Shown piece after piece: positions 55,028-64,000 of a DNA stretch of 64,000 nucleotides. The notes under the pieces were generated by a model. That model was not told where the DNA came from. It worked only from the letters and a program-made list of their open reading frames with translations, and searched no databases. How positions within the stretch are numbered: position 1 is the stretch's first letter; the number at the start of each line of letters is the position of its first letter. Origin of the DNA: Hyaloperonospora brassicae (taxonomy: Eukaryota; Oomycota; Peronosporomycetes; Peronosporales; Peronosporaceae); NCBI GenBank assembly GCA_947650285.1, contig CANTFL010001445.1, positions 744,001-808,000 on the forward strand, given 5' to 3'. The translations under genes were made by a program, and so were the position numbers.

Positions 55028-56426
55028 AATCGACTATAGCCAACTTCAGTGCCGGACGGCCGTGTTGAGCAGTCCAATACCACAGTAAACTACGGCCACG
55101 TGCGTCGAGTATGGGGTCGATCGCGTCGGTGATTTGCGGTCGACTTGCACCCGTTCCACGCGCAAGAAACGGGGCATGACATGTACTAGAGAAGAGGGAA
55201 AGGCGATTTGTCAGGACGGACCACTTGCGCGCATCTACGCAGACAGAGAAGCGGGCGGCGTGTGCCCAGAATCACAGGCGCGCGCGTTGCTTCCGCTTGT
55301 GCGTCTCACGGGCGTTGCGAGCGGCAACGCATGTGCACAGACGACTGCGTGCGATGGGTTGGCCGACGCTGGTGCTGATGGGCAGAAAGAAGGGAAGCAA
55401 ACAAAGGCGAACGACTGAGAAGATCAAGCGCTGGACAACGACCGCAGTGAGACGACAGGCTGCACGAGGTCCCATCTTCGAGAGTAGAGTGGGCGCTACT
55501 GCAACGAGGAAGTGAGGCGGACGACAACTGTGGAAGAGGAGAGCGTACATGTGTGCCGACGCTCGATGAGCCGACGCGACAACGTGCGAAGGCAAAGGGA
55601 CCGCAGGAGGCAGTGCGCGCGGTGATTGACATGCACTTGAACCGGACACCGATCGTGACGGAGGAAGTGGCTCGACGAACGCGGGACGAGGTGCAGCGTA
55701 GCGTCGTGCACCAGAACGTCAAGTTGTCGTGGTCGATGAGGTTCCACGCCGTACTTGCGGTCTTTTGCATGCGACAGAGTGTCGCACCGTCGTGTCGACA
55801 CTGCGAGTGAGAGCTACGACAATGCTGGTGCAAAGAGGATGTGGGGCTCCGACACAACGACAGACCTGGCGGTTGACAACAGGGCCGAAGTGGTCACGAG
55901 CTCTTTCGCGGACCTCCTGCCACATGGTCAGACACTCGCACATCAGTGGCCTGCGGTCGCTCCTCGACTCTGCTGCATCCATAAGCCTCTTGTGCCTTAA
56001 CAGCACGTGATCGTTCGTGACACGATCGAGTGTCAGCTTAGGACAACTTGCAGTCTGACAGTTCATAGCGGCAGCTTGTGGACGAACTGCATGCAAGTCG
56101 CAAGTCGCCCACACGCACGTCCTGTTGTCCAGCGAGAGCCCTAGCGGTAGCAGCACGACCCATGTCGACAACGCAGCACTGTCTCTTGTCGTCGTTGCCG
56201 TGAGTATGAAGGGCTTCGTGTTGACAGCAGCTGCCACTCACTCTCTTCCTATCAGAGTCTGCGCCGAGCGACACAACATCATTCAATACACCACCGCCGA
56301 CTCATCAGTGAGAAAGACACGAACAGATTGCAGACAACGAACGCGAGCTGTATTCCTAAAACGAGCGCTTCAGGGAATGTAGAGGCTAGTGGTCCATGAG
56401 ATGTAATCGCGAGAGCGTCTTCAGAA

Positions 56427-56519
56427 ATGGCCAGATACTTGATCTGCATCGTGCTGCTGCTGCTGCTGCTCCCGCTTGATGCTCTGGCTCAGAGCGTGCG
56501 TGTTCGGAAAAAGACTTAG
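56427..56519 (+). pseudogene. Short secreted reading frame, frameshifted (unit A)
   Basis: An ATG frame of 30 residues that is almost entirely a signal peptide: a positive start, a poly-Leu core (IVLLLLLLPL), and an ALA-QS cleavage site. Compared with unit B (63898) it has lost one base near 56505. It therefore stops at TAG 56517-56519 while unit B stays open. Its stop overlaps the stop of effector 2 on the other strand (56516-56518). It is most likely the truncated start of a secreted-protein gene. Confidence 0.55.
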
Positions 56520-57148
56520 GCGTCGTTTGCCGCCACAGACGTCGTAGTGCCTTCCTCTCGAGTCACTCGGCGGTTGCGTCTACGAGCAGCTGACGCTTTC
56601 GATTCCATCTCTGCCTCCCGTAACTCCGCCATAAACTTTTGAGTTATCTCCTCTTCGACTCGTGCGAGGTCCAGATCGGTCACTGCATTCGCCAGTAGAC
56701 GCTGTTGGATTTCACGTCGAACAACAGCACGTAGATCTTGACTAAGCCTTTGGTTGCGGCTGGATCCACGCTTTTGAGTCGCTTTGAACCATCTGAGAAA
56801 ACCCGGTCGCCAATTACTCGCATACATACGCTTAAGTCGCTTTTTTGCGGCTGCACGTCCAGCGGCGAGGCCGCCCACCTTCTCCGCCACTGTGTTGGCG
56901 CTCATGCCAATGCTCTCGATCTTTGGCAATACTTCCCCCACGACGCGCGTAGTCCCCTCAGCGAGTGGCTCCAGGGAAGCCATGCGCTCTTCTGCTGGTC
57001 CACGCAACCGACCACGACCATGACTTTTCGGGTCCTCGGTGGACTCGAAGTTCAGTTTCTCGGGTGACGCGTTGGAGGCCCAAGCGATATCCGCCGCGAC
57101 GAAAACCGACGCGCTCACGGAGAGTGCAATGAGGTTCAGGAGCTTCAT
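56516..57148 (-). CDS. Secreted RxLR-like effector candidate with variant GRLR-EER motif
   Basis: A 210-residue protein with an ATG supported by homology to effector 1. Residues 1-24 are a signal peptide (MKLLNLIALSVSASVFVAAD). The following ASNASP matches ASNSSP of effector 1. A degenerate RxLR (GRLR, 46-49, within HGRGRLRG) is followed by EER at 53-55. The body differs from effector 1. It is basic and helical, with KKRLKR (102-107), NWRPGFLRWFK (112-122), a charged helix (VRREIQQRLLANAVTDLDLA) and RRRNRR (189-194). The basic clusters suggest nuclear localisation in the host. Its C-terminus is tail-to-tail with the short secreted frame. Function is unknown. Confidence 0.78.
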   Translation of the reverse strand: MKLLNLIALSVSASVFVAADIAWASNASPEKLNFESTEDPKSHGRGRLRGPAEERMASLEPLAEGTTRVVGEVLPKIESIGMSANTVAEKVGGLAAGRAAAKKRLKRMYASNWRPGFLRWFKATQKRGSSRNQRLSQDLRAVVRREIQQRLLANAVTDLDLARVEEEITQKFMAELREAEMESKASAARRRNRRVTREEGTTTSVAANDA

Positions 57149-57492
57149 GGATAGCGGTGGAGATGGACGAGAACGGGTACTGTGCGCTGGACTGCAAAAG
57201 GAATTGTGGTCATAAGTTGACAGCGCTGCGCTGCAACTTGTTGCACAAATGATTTATTGTCTATGGAAGTCAGTATGGTACGGGTCGTGACGCGGTAACT
57301 CTGTGCTTCTTGAGCGAGTAAGCTGCGCGTCGATTGGACGGACGGGAACGCGGAGCGGAAAACACGAGGCAGAAGCTGCTCAAATAGTTCATCAACGAGT
57401 GGCAGGCGAGCTGAGTTCTGCTGTACTTGCCATTTGTATCGCTGAGCTTCTGTGTCAGCTCCAGGTGCGCACCGTATAGTCCCTTCACACAC
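57149..57492 (-). promoter_or_regulatory. Promoter region of effector 2
   Basis: Homologous to 21076-21416. The block around TTGTTGCACAAATGATTTAT (57238-57257) is the complement of the putative initiator of effector 1, at the same distance (about 100 bp) from the ATG. Confidence 0.65.
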
Positions 57493-57670
57493 GGCCGCGT
57501 GATACAGGGAGGCTGTTGCTCCTGATCGATGTAGCAGTTTCCGGGCCCTAGAAAGCGCTTTCAGTGGTGAGAGAGAGGGAGATTCATGACTATCTATTGC
57601 ACATGATGATTATGCGCTAGAAGTCTGAACTCTTCTTAGCCGAGAATACAGCGCCGGTCGCGGCGGTGGT
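57493..57670. other. Junction between effector 2 promoter and LINE fragment
   Basis: No gene recognised. No poly-A/T tail of the LINE is visible. Confidence 0.4.
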
Positions 57671-59010
57671 TCATGGCACGCACCCCCCTAGTGGTAGCGA
57701 AACCCCGCTAGCCTCCAGAGTAAAGAGTTCAAGGGAAACAGGTACTCTAGCCCCTTGAAGCACTGTCGCCGCTCCTCTATGTTCACGCATTGCAAAGGCC
57801 GTTAATTGACGGACGCCCGTCGTCCAGAAACGGACGACACTTTGAGCCGTCGTAGACTGCACGCCCCTAAACACTGCAGCGTTGCGCTCGCTCCATAAGT
57901 GCGTAATGCAAATGGAACACATCAAAAACCAAATCCGTCGCCACACCAATTCGCCCGCTGTGGCATCATCTTGGAACCGCTCGAGCAACCGAGACCGCTG
58001 AAGCATTGGGATCGCCGGAGCCTGACGATTCGCACAGTTGCCGAGACAACTATCTACAACTGCACTCGACACAGAAGCGCCCGTCCAATGGCTGGGGAAT
58101 TTTCCCCAGCACGCTCGCGCCTTCTGGCGATCCCAAAAAACGTGCCTCGACGTTTCGGCCATCCCGTGACACGCAGGCAGGGCCCGGCAGCTAGTACCGG
58201 TAGCACGCCCGGCGTGGAAAAAATTAAGCTGCTTGGTGGCGACGCGATACGTTGTTTAAACTTGAAAGTCGGAGAGTCCGTTGTCATGCTTCCACATTTG
58301 GTATGGTAGCTGATGCGCCGCCGCCCGTTGCCACAAATCCTCGCGAACGACAGCATCTGGCCGCTCCAATACGGGTAGTAAAGGACGGGTTAGTCGGCCT
58401 TTGTGCAGCGAAAAAGCCCGGTGCAAAATAGCCCGACGTAGAGATCCATCGAGAACCGGTTGGGGTACTCCCCACGCGAAGCGGTGGTGACTCGGGTGGG
58501 CGTAAAAGACCACTCCGTGCTGCCTGATGTGCGCAGCCCAACTCAGACTGTCACCGTCCGACGCCGTGTGGAGCTCGGGTAGGCCCTCTTGAAAAAACCA
58601 ATGCAGCCCGTCAGAGCCCTGGCGTAATCGCACCCTACCCACTCCCTCCACTGGTAAATTCCTGCGAGCTCCCACGACGCGACCCCGACACACAGGGACC
58701 CAGTCATATTCAAAACGAAATGGTGGGGGATGCCGAAGAGATAAGGCTGACGCCACGCCCGATTCCGATCCAATCGTTAACAACGGAGACGCCAATAAAA
58801 TTGCTGTCGCCCACCGGCGAAGTTTAGGCTGGGATTACGTGACTCCCTCTGGCCGCGAGGGCGGGATGGTGAGAACATACGTGGTCGGGCCCGTCCGCCA
58901 AATGTGCAGATCCGCGATGGAGCACGCGTCAATTTGGTGAAACTTCAAATGCAATAACTCCGCACCCTTCGCATCCCGGATCCACGGATTGCCGGACCAG
59001 CCAAACGTCC
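57671..59010 (-). pseudogene. LINE (non-LTR retrotransposon) ORF2 3' end
   Basis: Read from right to left, the sequence encodes the C-terminal part of a LINE reverse transcriptase polyprotein: FGWSGNPWIRDAKGAELLHL at the truncated end (about 59000), then FRFEYDWVPVCRGRVV, FQEGLPELHTASDGDSLSWA, REDLWQRAAAHQLPYQMWKH, and a zf-RVT-type zinc motif CRALPACHGMAETSRHVFWD (about 58190-58120), where the final Cys is Arg. The end reads VWRRIWFLMCSICITHLWSE with a stop at 57671. The RT core itself is missing (5' truncation), and stops lie near 58805 and 58256. Confidence 0.8.
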
Positions 59011-59016
59011 CCAAAA

Positions 59017-59047
<31 letters not shown>

Positions 59048-59051
59048 CGCT

Positions 59052-59086
<35 letters not shown>

Positions 59087-59160
59087 CGCTGTAGTAGTAG
59101 TAGTAGTAGTAGTAGTCGCTGTAGTAGTAGTAGTAGTCGTTGTAGAAGTAGTAGTAGGCA
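59017..59160. repeat. (TAG)n microsatellite with TCGCTG interruptions
   Basis: Runs of TAG/GTA triplets separated by GTCGCTG at roughly 30-50-bp spacing, directly at the 5'-truncated end of the LINE fragment. Open frames across it are repeat-derived. Confidence 0.9.
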
Positions 59161-59264
59161 AAGAGACGGCCCAATAGAACGAGACTCTGCGTCGTCTGTT
59201 GTCGAGGGCGTGAGAGCGTGAGAGCTGCTCCTGTCTCGATGTAAAAAGCGGCAGAAGCAGTACA

Positions 59265-59455
59265 GATTCAGTGGCAGAATCAGGAGCCTATTCAGTGGCA
59301 GAATCAGGAGCCTATTCAGTGGCAGATTCAGGAGCCTATTCAGTGGCAGAATCAGGAGCCTACTCAGTGGCAGAATCAGGAGCCTAATCAGTGGCAGAAT
59401 CAGGAGCCTATTCAGTGGCAGAATCAGGAGCCTATTCAGTGGCAGATTCAGGAGT
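59265..59455. repeat. 24-bp minisatellite, eight copies
   Basis: Consensus ATTCAGTGGCAGAATCAGGAGCCT, stripped of any variable spacer. A period of 24 bp means any reading frame repeats every eight residues. Differences between units are single substitutions. Confidence 0.9.
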
Positions 59456-60143
59456 AGTGGCCCAGTCCGATCAGTGCACACGGGCGCCGACGTCCGTGAC
59501 TTCAACAAAACACTTTTTTCGCGTTTGTTTGCTTCGCCCACGTGCTTTCGTTCGTCACTCCACACACTGTCTCCACGGGACACGCGCGAGGGACCCACAG
59601 CAGTAGCAGAAGCGGCGGCAGCGGACGCAGCGACAGAAGCGGTCGGCAGAGCAAAGCGCTGGAGCAGACGCGCACGAACAGTACGCAGCGCAGTCGCTGA
59701 CAGCGCTGTGGCTGTCGATTGCAACGAGACGACGCGCTGTGGCGCCAACTGTTTGGACGGCGTTCTGGAGGAAGAGGATCCGGCGACGGCGGAGATCGGT
59801 CTGAAGGCCGTCGGTCGAACGCGCTGGAGAAGGACTCGGCCGTAAGAGGAGCAGACGGCAGGAGAGACGGAGAGCAGACGGGTGAGATACTGCGACTGCG
59901 GCTGCTGCTGCTGCTGTGAACGACAGAGACACTCGCGCGTGGCTGACGAAGAGAGACGGGAAGATGGACGGGAGCGACGTCGTGGCGCTTCACTTGCTGC
60001 GTATAGGGACAGTTTGGCGGAGGACTACGGAGTCGAAGCTCTTCTTGCGGCCGCTTTGTCGACTATCGAGCACCTGCTGATTCACTGAGGAGACCGCAGG
60101 TTGCGCGTGGAAGCAGTGCACGCATCGAGCACTGCTTGTTGCT

Positions 60144-60180
<37 letters not shown>

Positions 60181-60473
60181 ATCCGAGAACACGGGGCCAA
60201 GAGAGAGAGGGAGAGCTATTGAAGGCGCCAGGTGGGTTTCTCGTTGCAGACAGGGAGACAGAAGACGCGAGATGTGACGAAGGGGAGTTTTCGGAGAGAT
60301 TGGCGTCGACGTGTCATTCAGTTCGAGCACATGGACATCACGAGACAATGGCTGAACGTGCTCTCGTGAGTCAGCAGATGGTCCCGTTAGCAGCTTGGAG
60401 TCGCGTATCGAGGGGTTCATGTGTATGTGAAAGACAGCCGTAGCCGAGAGAGACCTAGAGGCCGAGCGATGGG
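59456..60473. other. GC-rich segment without assigned gene
   Basis: Overlapping frames on both strands, none with a domain. The plus-strand frame ending at 60088 has a protein-like end (LAEDYGVEALLAAALSTIEH). No start can be supported. Confidence 0.35.
60146..60178. repeat. (TG)n microsatellite
   Basis: About 16 TG dinucleotides. Confidence 0.95.
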
Positions 60474-60953
60474 TGAGTGAAGAGGAGGTGGTGGGAACAT
60501 GGCACACAAGAGAGGGGCCCACGAAGAGCTGCAGGCTGAGGCTGAGACGCCGACAACGTCTACGTGGAATGGCTTCTGGCAGATGTGAGTGTTTCGTCAC
60601 AAACTACAGTCGGGAGTCCAGTGGCGTCTTGCTGAGGATCAATTGCTACGTGAGACGGTCATGTGTTACTACGGAGCATTCGGATGCGAAGGTACGATCA
60701 ACCTACTCTCAAGCACCGTGTCGACCTCGAGGCAAAGGCACGCAATGACGCGGAGTCACATGCGCAGCACTTGCGCTTGCACTAGTGGTAACCAGTCAGT
60801 GGCTTTCGAACACAAAAGGGGTATGTGTCGTGAGAGAAGTGTGAGCAGAAGATGGCTACGAAAGTCAGGCAACGATCTCTGACAACAAAACATGCGATTA
60901 TCGTTAGTTTTGGTTCCACGCTAGCAAACCCAAGCGACCCGAGGTCCCATGGC

Positions 60954-60958
60954 TCCGA
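60954..60958. other. Empty Gypsy-1 target site TCCGA
   Basis: CCCATGGCTCCGAGGCATCC is continuous here. In unit A the same TCCGA is duplicated on either side of Gypsy-1. Confidence 0.95.
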
Positions 60959-62190
60959 GGCATCCGTCTAGCATCACAGCGATGGCAAACGTGTCTAGTT
61001 GTCCAGCATCTAACGCAGAGCTTCTTACTGCTCCTTCGTTTCTGCCGCAACGAGGTGCCGATTGTCCAATATCTTACGCAGCTCACCAGTCTTCGTCACC
61101 TGTACAATGAAATACGCACACTCGTCCTTCTTCACGTTCTAATTCGCTTCAGCAAACACATAAGCACGAACCGACGGTCCCCCAATGTTGCACTCGATGC
61201 GAAAAGACGTGGAGTGTTGTCCTTTTGGTCGTTGAATGCACGTGCTCAACGCGACTACGACGACCTTCGCGATGGCCATCGCGGTCGTGACAGCAGCCGT
61301 GGATCGGCTGACCCAGTTGTGAAATCACCTACAGCCAAGAAACCATCTCACCACTGTCCGATCACAATCAATCTCCAGCATCTCCAGCCACCTCTAGCTT
61401 CTTTTTCTTCCTCTTCTTCTCCCTGCATCAGCATACGCCCGTGTTGTTCGAGACGATATCCACTGACTCGCTAGAAAGACCGTTGAGGCTCATGCAGCTG
61501 CACAGCACGACAGCATACAAAGTCAGTCTCGTCTCCACAGATTCTAGCGGAGTCAATGACGCACCTATTTGGACAACAGCTCACGAGCGACAGAGCAGAC
61601 GCCAATCGCTCCAAGACGCAACAGACCCAGCGAGAACCCATCAGTGGCCATACCGGTCCCCTTTACATGAGGCGCGAGCACCAGTGCGTCCAGTGCCTCT
61701 CGTGTCACTTGTTTCGTCGATCAGCTACCGGCCATTTGCCATTGCCCGAGTGTCTCGACGCAGACGCAGTGGCCCATACAGCCGAATCGTTCCACACTGT
61801 CAAGACGACAGGCGCCTTTTCTTCCGTATTCAGACGAGACCGCGGGCGCGTTCAGCTGCGCGTGGAGACCGTCGGGCGGCAGACGACGAGCTGGAGCAGA
61901 TGATGAGCGGACTGTGGTGCCGCGCGGACGACAGGGGCGGCCACAGCGCGTCGCATCGCGGGGTCCCAGCGGGACGATGGGGTGTCCGATGGCCTGCCAT
62001 GACCGAGTCGGCGGAACGGAGAGCGCTGATTGGTGGAGGGGATGTACCCAACGAAGCGACGGACCACAGCGGTGCCGCCACAGAGCGCAGAAGAGGCACA
62101 CGAACGGGTACCACTGTCCGTGAAACTCGTCGTCCCGCGGTCAAGAAGGGGGAGACGAGTATAGTTCACCAAGTCGACTTTTTCCAGTCG

Positions 62191-62290
62191 AATAGACTAT
62201 GGTCACGTCAAATAGACTATGGTCACGTCAAATAGACTATGGTCACGTCAAATAGACTATGGTCACGTCAAATCGACAATGGTCACGTCG
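62191..62290. repeat. 20-bp tandem repeat with GGTCACGTCA core, five copies (unit B)
   Basis: Units starting at 62191, 62211, 62231, 62251 and 62271, mostly ATAGACTATGGTCACGTCAA. The TGACGT-containing core is the invariant part compared with unit A. Confidence 0.85.
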
Positions 62291-63897
62291 AGTCGACTAT
62301 AGCCAACTTCAGTGCCGGACGGCCGTGTTGAGCAGTCGATTATCTCAGTGAATTATGGCCACGTGCGTCGAGTATGGGGTCGATCGAGTCGATGATTTGC
62401 GGTCGACTTGCACCCGTTGCACCCGCAAGAAACGGGGAATGACACGCGCTAGAGAAGAGGGAAAGGCGATTTGTCATGACGGACCGCTTGCGCGCATCTA
62501 CGCAGACAGAGAAGCGGGCGACGTGTGCCCAGAACCACAGGCGCGCGCGTTGCTTCCGCTTGTGCGTCTCACGGGCGTTGCGAGGAGAAGCACGGCCTCA
62601 CGCGAGTGCCAGCAGCTTACGTTGTCGGCGATCGCGAAGGTCTGCCTCGGCAATGACGTGGCGGCGTCGTGTCTGGCGTCGGTCGCGCCACGTCAAACAG
62701 CGCGCGAACGGGACGACCGAGCGCAGGTGACTGACTGACCGAACGTAGCGGTCGGTCTGAGTCTGGAGGCACTTGTTTTAGCTCATGGAACGATTGGCAA
62801 CGCGTGTGCACAGACGACTGCGTGCGATGGGTTGGCCGACGCTGGTGCTGATGGGCAGAAAGAAGGGAAGCAAACAAAGGCGAACGACTGAGAAGGCCGA
62901 GCGCTGGACAACGACCGCAGTGAGACGACAGGCTGCACGAGGTCCCATCTTCGAGAGTAGAGTGGGCGCTACTGCAACGAGGAAGTGAGGCGGACGACAA
63001 CTGTGGAGGAGGAGAGCGTACATGTGTGCCGACGCTCGATGAGCCGACGCGACAACGTGCGAAGGCAAAGGGACCGCAGGAGGCAGTGCGCGCGGTGATT
63101 GACATGCACTTGAACCGGACACCGATCGTGACGGAGGAAGGGGCTCGACGAACGCGGGACGAGGTGTGGTGTAGCGTCGTGCACCAGAACGTCAAGTTGT
63201 CGTGGTCGATGAGGTTCCACGCCGTACTTGCGGTCTTTTGCATGCGACAGAGTGTCGCACCGTCGCGTCGACACTGCGAGTGAGAGCTACGACACTGCTG
63301 GTGCAAAGAGGATGTGGGGCTCCGACACAACGACAGACCTGGCGGTTGACAACAGGGCCGAAGCGGCCACGAGCTCTTTCGCGGACCTCCTGCCACATGG
63401 TCAGACACTCGACATCGGTGGCCTGCGGTCGCTCCTCGACGCTGTTGCATCCATAGGCCTCTTGTGCCTTAACCGCACGTGATCGTTCGTGACACGATCG
63501 AGTGTCAGCTTAGGACAACTTGCAGTCTGACAGTCCATAGCGGCAGCTTGTGGACGAACTGCATGCAAGTCGCAAGTCGCCCACACGCACGTCCTGTTGT
63601 CCAACGAGAGCCCTAGCGGTAGCAGCACGACCCATGTCGACAACGCAGCACTGTCGCTTGTCGTCGTTGCCGTGAGTATGAAGGGTCTCGTGTTGACAGC
63701 AGCTACCACTCACTCTCTTCCTATCAGAGTCTGCGCCGAGCGACACGACATCGTTCATACACCACCGCCGACTCATCAGTGAGAAAGACACGAACAGACT
63801 GCAGACAACGAACGCGAGCTGTATTCCTAAAACGAGCGCTTCAGGGAATGTAGAGGCTAGTGGTCCATGAGATGTACTCGCGAGAGCGTCTCCAGAA

Positions 63898-64000
63898 ATG
63901 ACTAGATACTTGCTCTGCATCGTGCTGCTGCTGCTCCCGCTTGATGCTCTGGCTCAGAGCGTGCGTGTGTGGAACGAAGACTTAGGCGTCGTTTGCTTTC
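63898..64000 (+). CDS. Secreted protein, N-terminus only (unit B)
   Basis: An ATG frame open for 34 codons to the window edge. It starts with a clear signal peptide (MTRYLLCIVLLLLPLDALA), a likely cleavage at ALA-QS, and continues QSVRVWNEDLGVVCF. The unit A counterpart is frameshifted. The complementary strand here could alternatively be the last codons of an effector 2 homologue (stop at 63982-63984). The window ends before this can be decided. Confidence 0.5.
   Translation, partial: MTRYLLCIVLLLLPLDALAQSVRVWNEDLGVVCF

Larger units (their letters stand above)
53717..56515 (+). repeat. Unit A, right part of duplicated block
   Basis: Direct homologue of 60954-63981. GC-rich with open frames on several strands. 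The longest (54201-55088, 295 codons) competes with others of similar quality. The most protein-like short segment is in 55553-55810 (AVRAVIDMHLNRTPIVTEEV), also present in unit B (63026-63283), but no start or domain supports a gene. The block ends at the start of a short secreted frame and the stop codon of effector 2. Confidence 0.88.
60474..64000 (+). repeat. Unit B, direct copy of unit A with empty Gypsy-1 site
   Basis: Homologous to 45421-45968 joined to 53717-56530, without Gypsy-1. Relative to unit A it has about 206 bp more near 62581-62785 and an additional copy of the 20-bp repeat. Open frames such as 61055-61474 (139 codons) and 61441-62235 (264 codons) lack domains and overlap. 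63510-63920 (minus, 136 codons, ATG, one membrane-like segment) is frameshifted in unit A. Confidence 0.88.

Noticed and set aside
54201..55088. 295-codon plus-strand frame in unit A (264 codons in unit B)
   Set aside because: Starts at a non-ATG codon, overlaps equally open frames, runs through the 20-bp tandem repeat, and shows low-complexity Arg/Ala composition. Persistence in both copies is expected from recent duplication.
56038..56286. Minus-strand Cys-rich frame in unit A as an effector
   Set aside because: The unit B equivalent has a longer frame with a different start because of an indel. No N-terminal signal peptide.
59265..59455. CRISPR-like array
   Set aside because: The 24-bp units are contiguous with no unique spacers, and the genome is eukaryotic. 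It is a minisatellite.
60142..60600. 152-codon minus-strand frame with His-Thr repeat
   Set aside because: The repeat is the (TG)n tract and the rest lacks protein-like character.
1..64000. tRNA, rRNA or other structured RNA genes
   Set aside because: No cloverleaf-like tRNA arrangement or conserved rRNA segment was noticed. Absence cannot be proved without a covariance-model scan.

Overview
The window reads as a repeat-rich accessory region of a plant-pathogenic oomycete (order Peronosporales: Phytophthora or a downy mildew). Three things point there: two secreted proteins built like RxLR/EER-type effectors, Ty3/Gypsy retrotransposons whose gag, protease, RT, integrase and chromodomain motifs are of the type familiar from Phytophthora-like genomes, and intron-poor genes among Mutator, pogo/Tigger and LINE relics. 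There is no rRNA, tRNA, CRISPR array or bacterial operon structure. The species cannot be named from sequence alone. Family calls come from motif recognition, not from a database search.

Layout. 1-12.9 kb is an AT-rich graveyard: a Gypsy gag/protease relic, a solo LTR with an intact 5-bp target duplication (1601-2001), an integrase-tail relic with coding sequence on the opposite strand (5.05-5.73 kb), an old LTR of the 1.2-kb family (6.59-7.01 kb), a chromodomain-end relic (8.15 kb), a second LTR relic (10.28-10.70 kb) and a pogo/Tigger transposon with a broken transposase (11.08-12.91 kb). 12.9-26.3 kb is a large inverted duplication: two arms of about 3.05 kb, nearly identical, each ending in a (TAC/GTA)n tract. 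The spacer between them holds a non-autonomous 3.05-kb transposon with 9-bp target duplications (16233-19285) and the first secreted effector gene (21417-22190). 26.6-29.5 kb is a Mutator-like element with a frameshifted transposase. 29.9-42.95 kb is a decayed Gypsy element (Gypsy-2) with 1.2-kb LTRs. It is followed by a small DDE transposon and a third, inverted copy of the LTR (to 45.4 kb). 45.42-56.5 kb is a duplicated block (unit A) split by a second Gypsy element (Gypsy-1, 45969-53716; 440-bp LTRs, TCCGA target duplication). 56.5-57.15 kb is the second effector gene (minus strand). 57.7-59.0 kb is a LINE 3' fragment, followed by micro- and minisatellites. 60.47-64 kb is unit B, a direct copy of unit A that still has the empty Gypsy-1 target site.

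How the parts relate. The two effectors share about 340 bp of 5' flank and a homologous signal peptide, but their bodies differ. This is the usual pattern of a fast-evolving secreted family carried on repeat-driven duplications. Units A and B end at the start of another short secreted reading frame (56427 and 63898).

The most unusual observation is in the Gypsy elements. Beyond gag-pol, Gypsy-1 carries a long gene on the opposite strand (53144 down to 51529) that overlaps the integrase-chromodomain part of pol. An unrelated-looking relic at 5.0-5.7 kb shows the same arrangement, with the antisense stop codon falling in the same conserved sense motif. Gypsy-2 also has antisense coiled-coil coding remnants near its 3' end.
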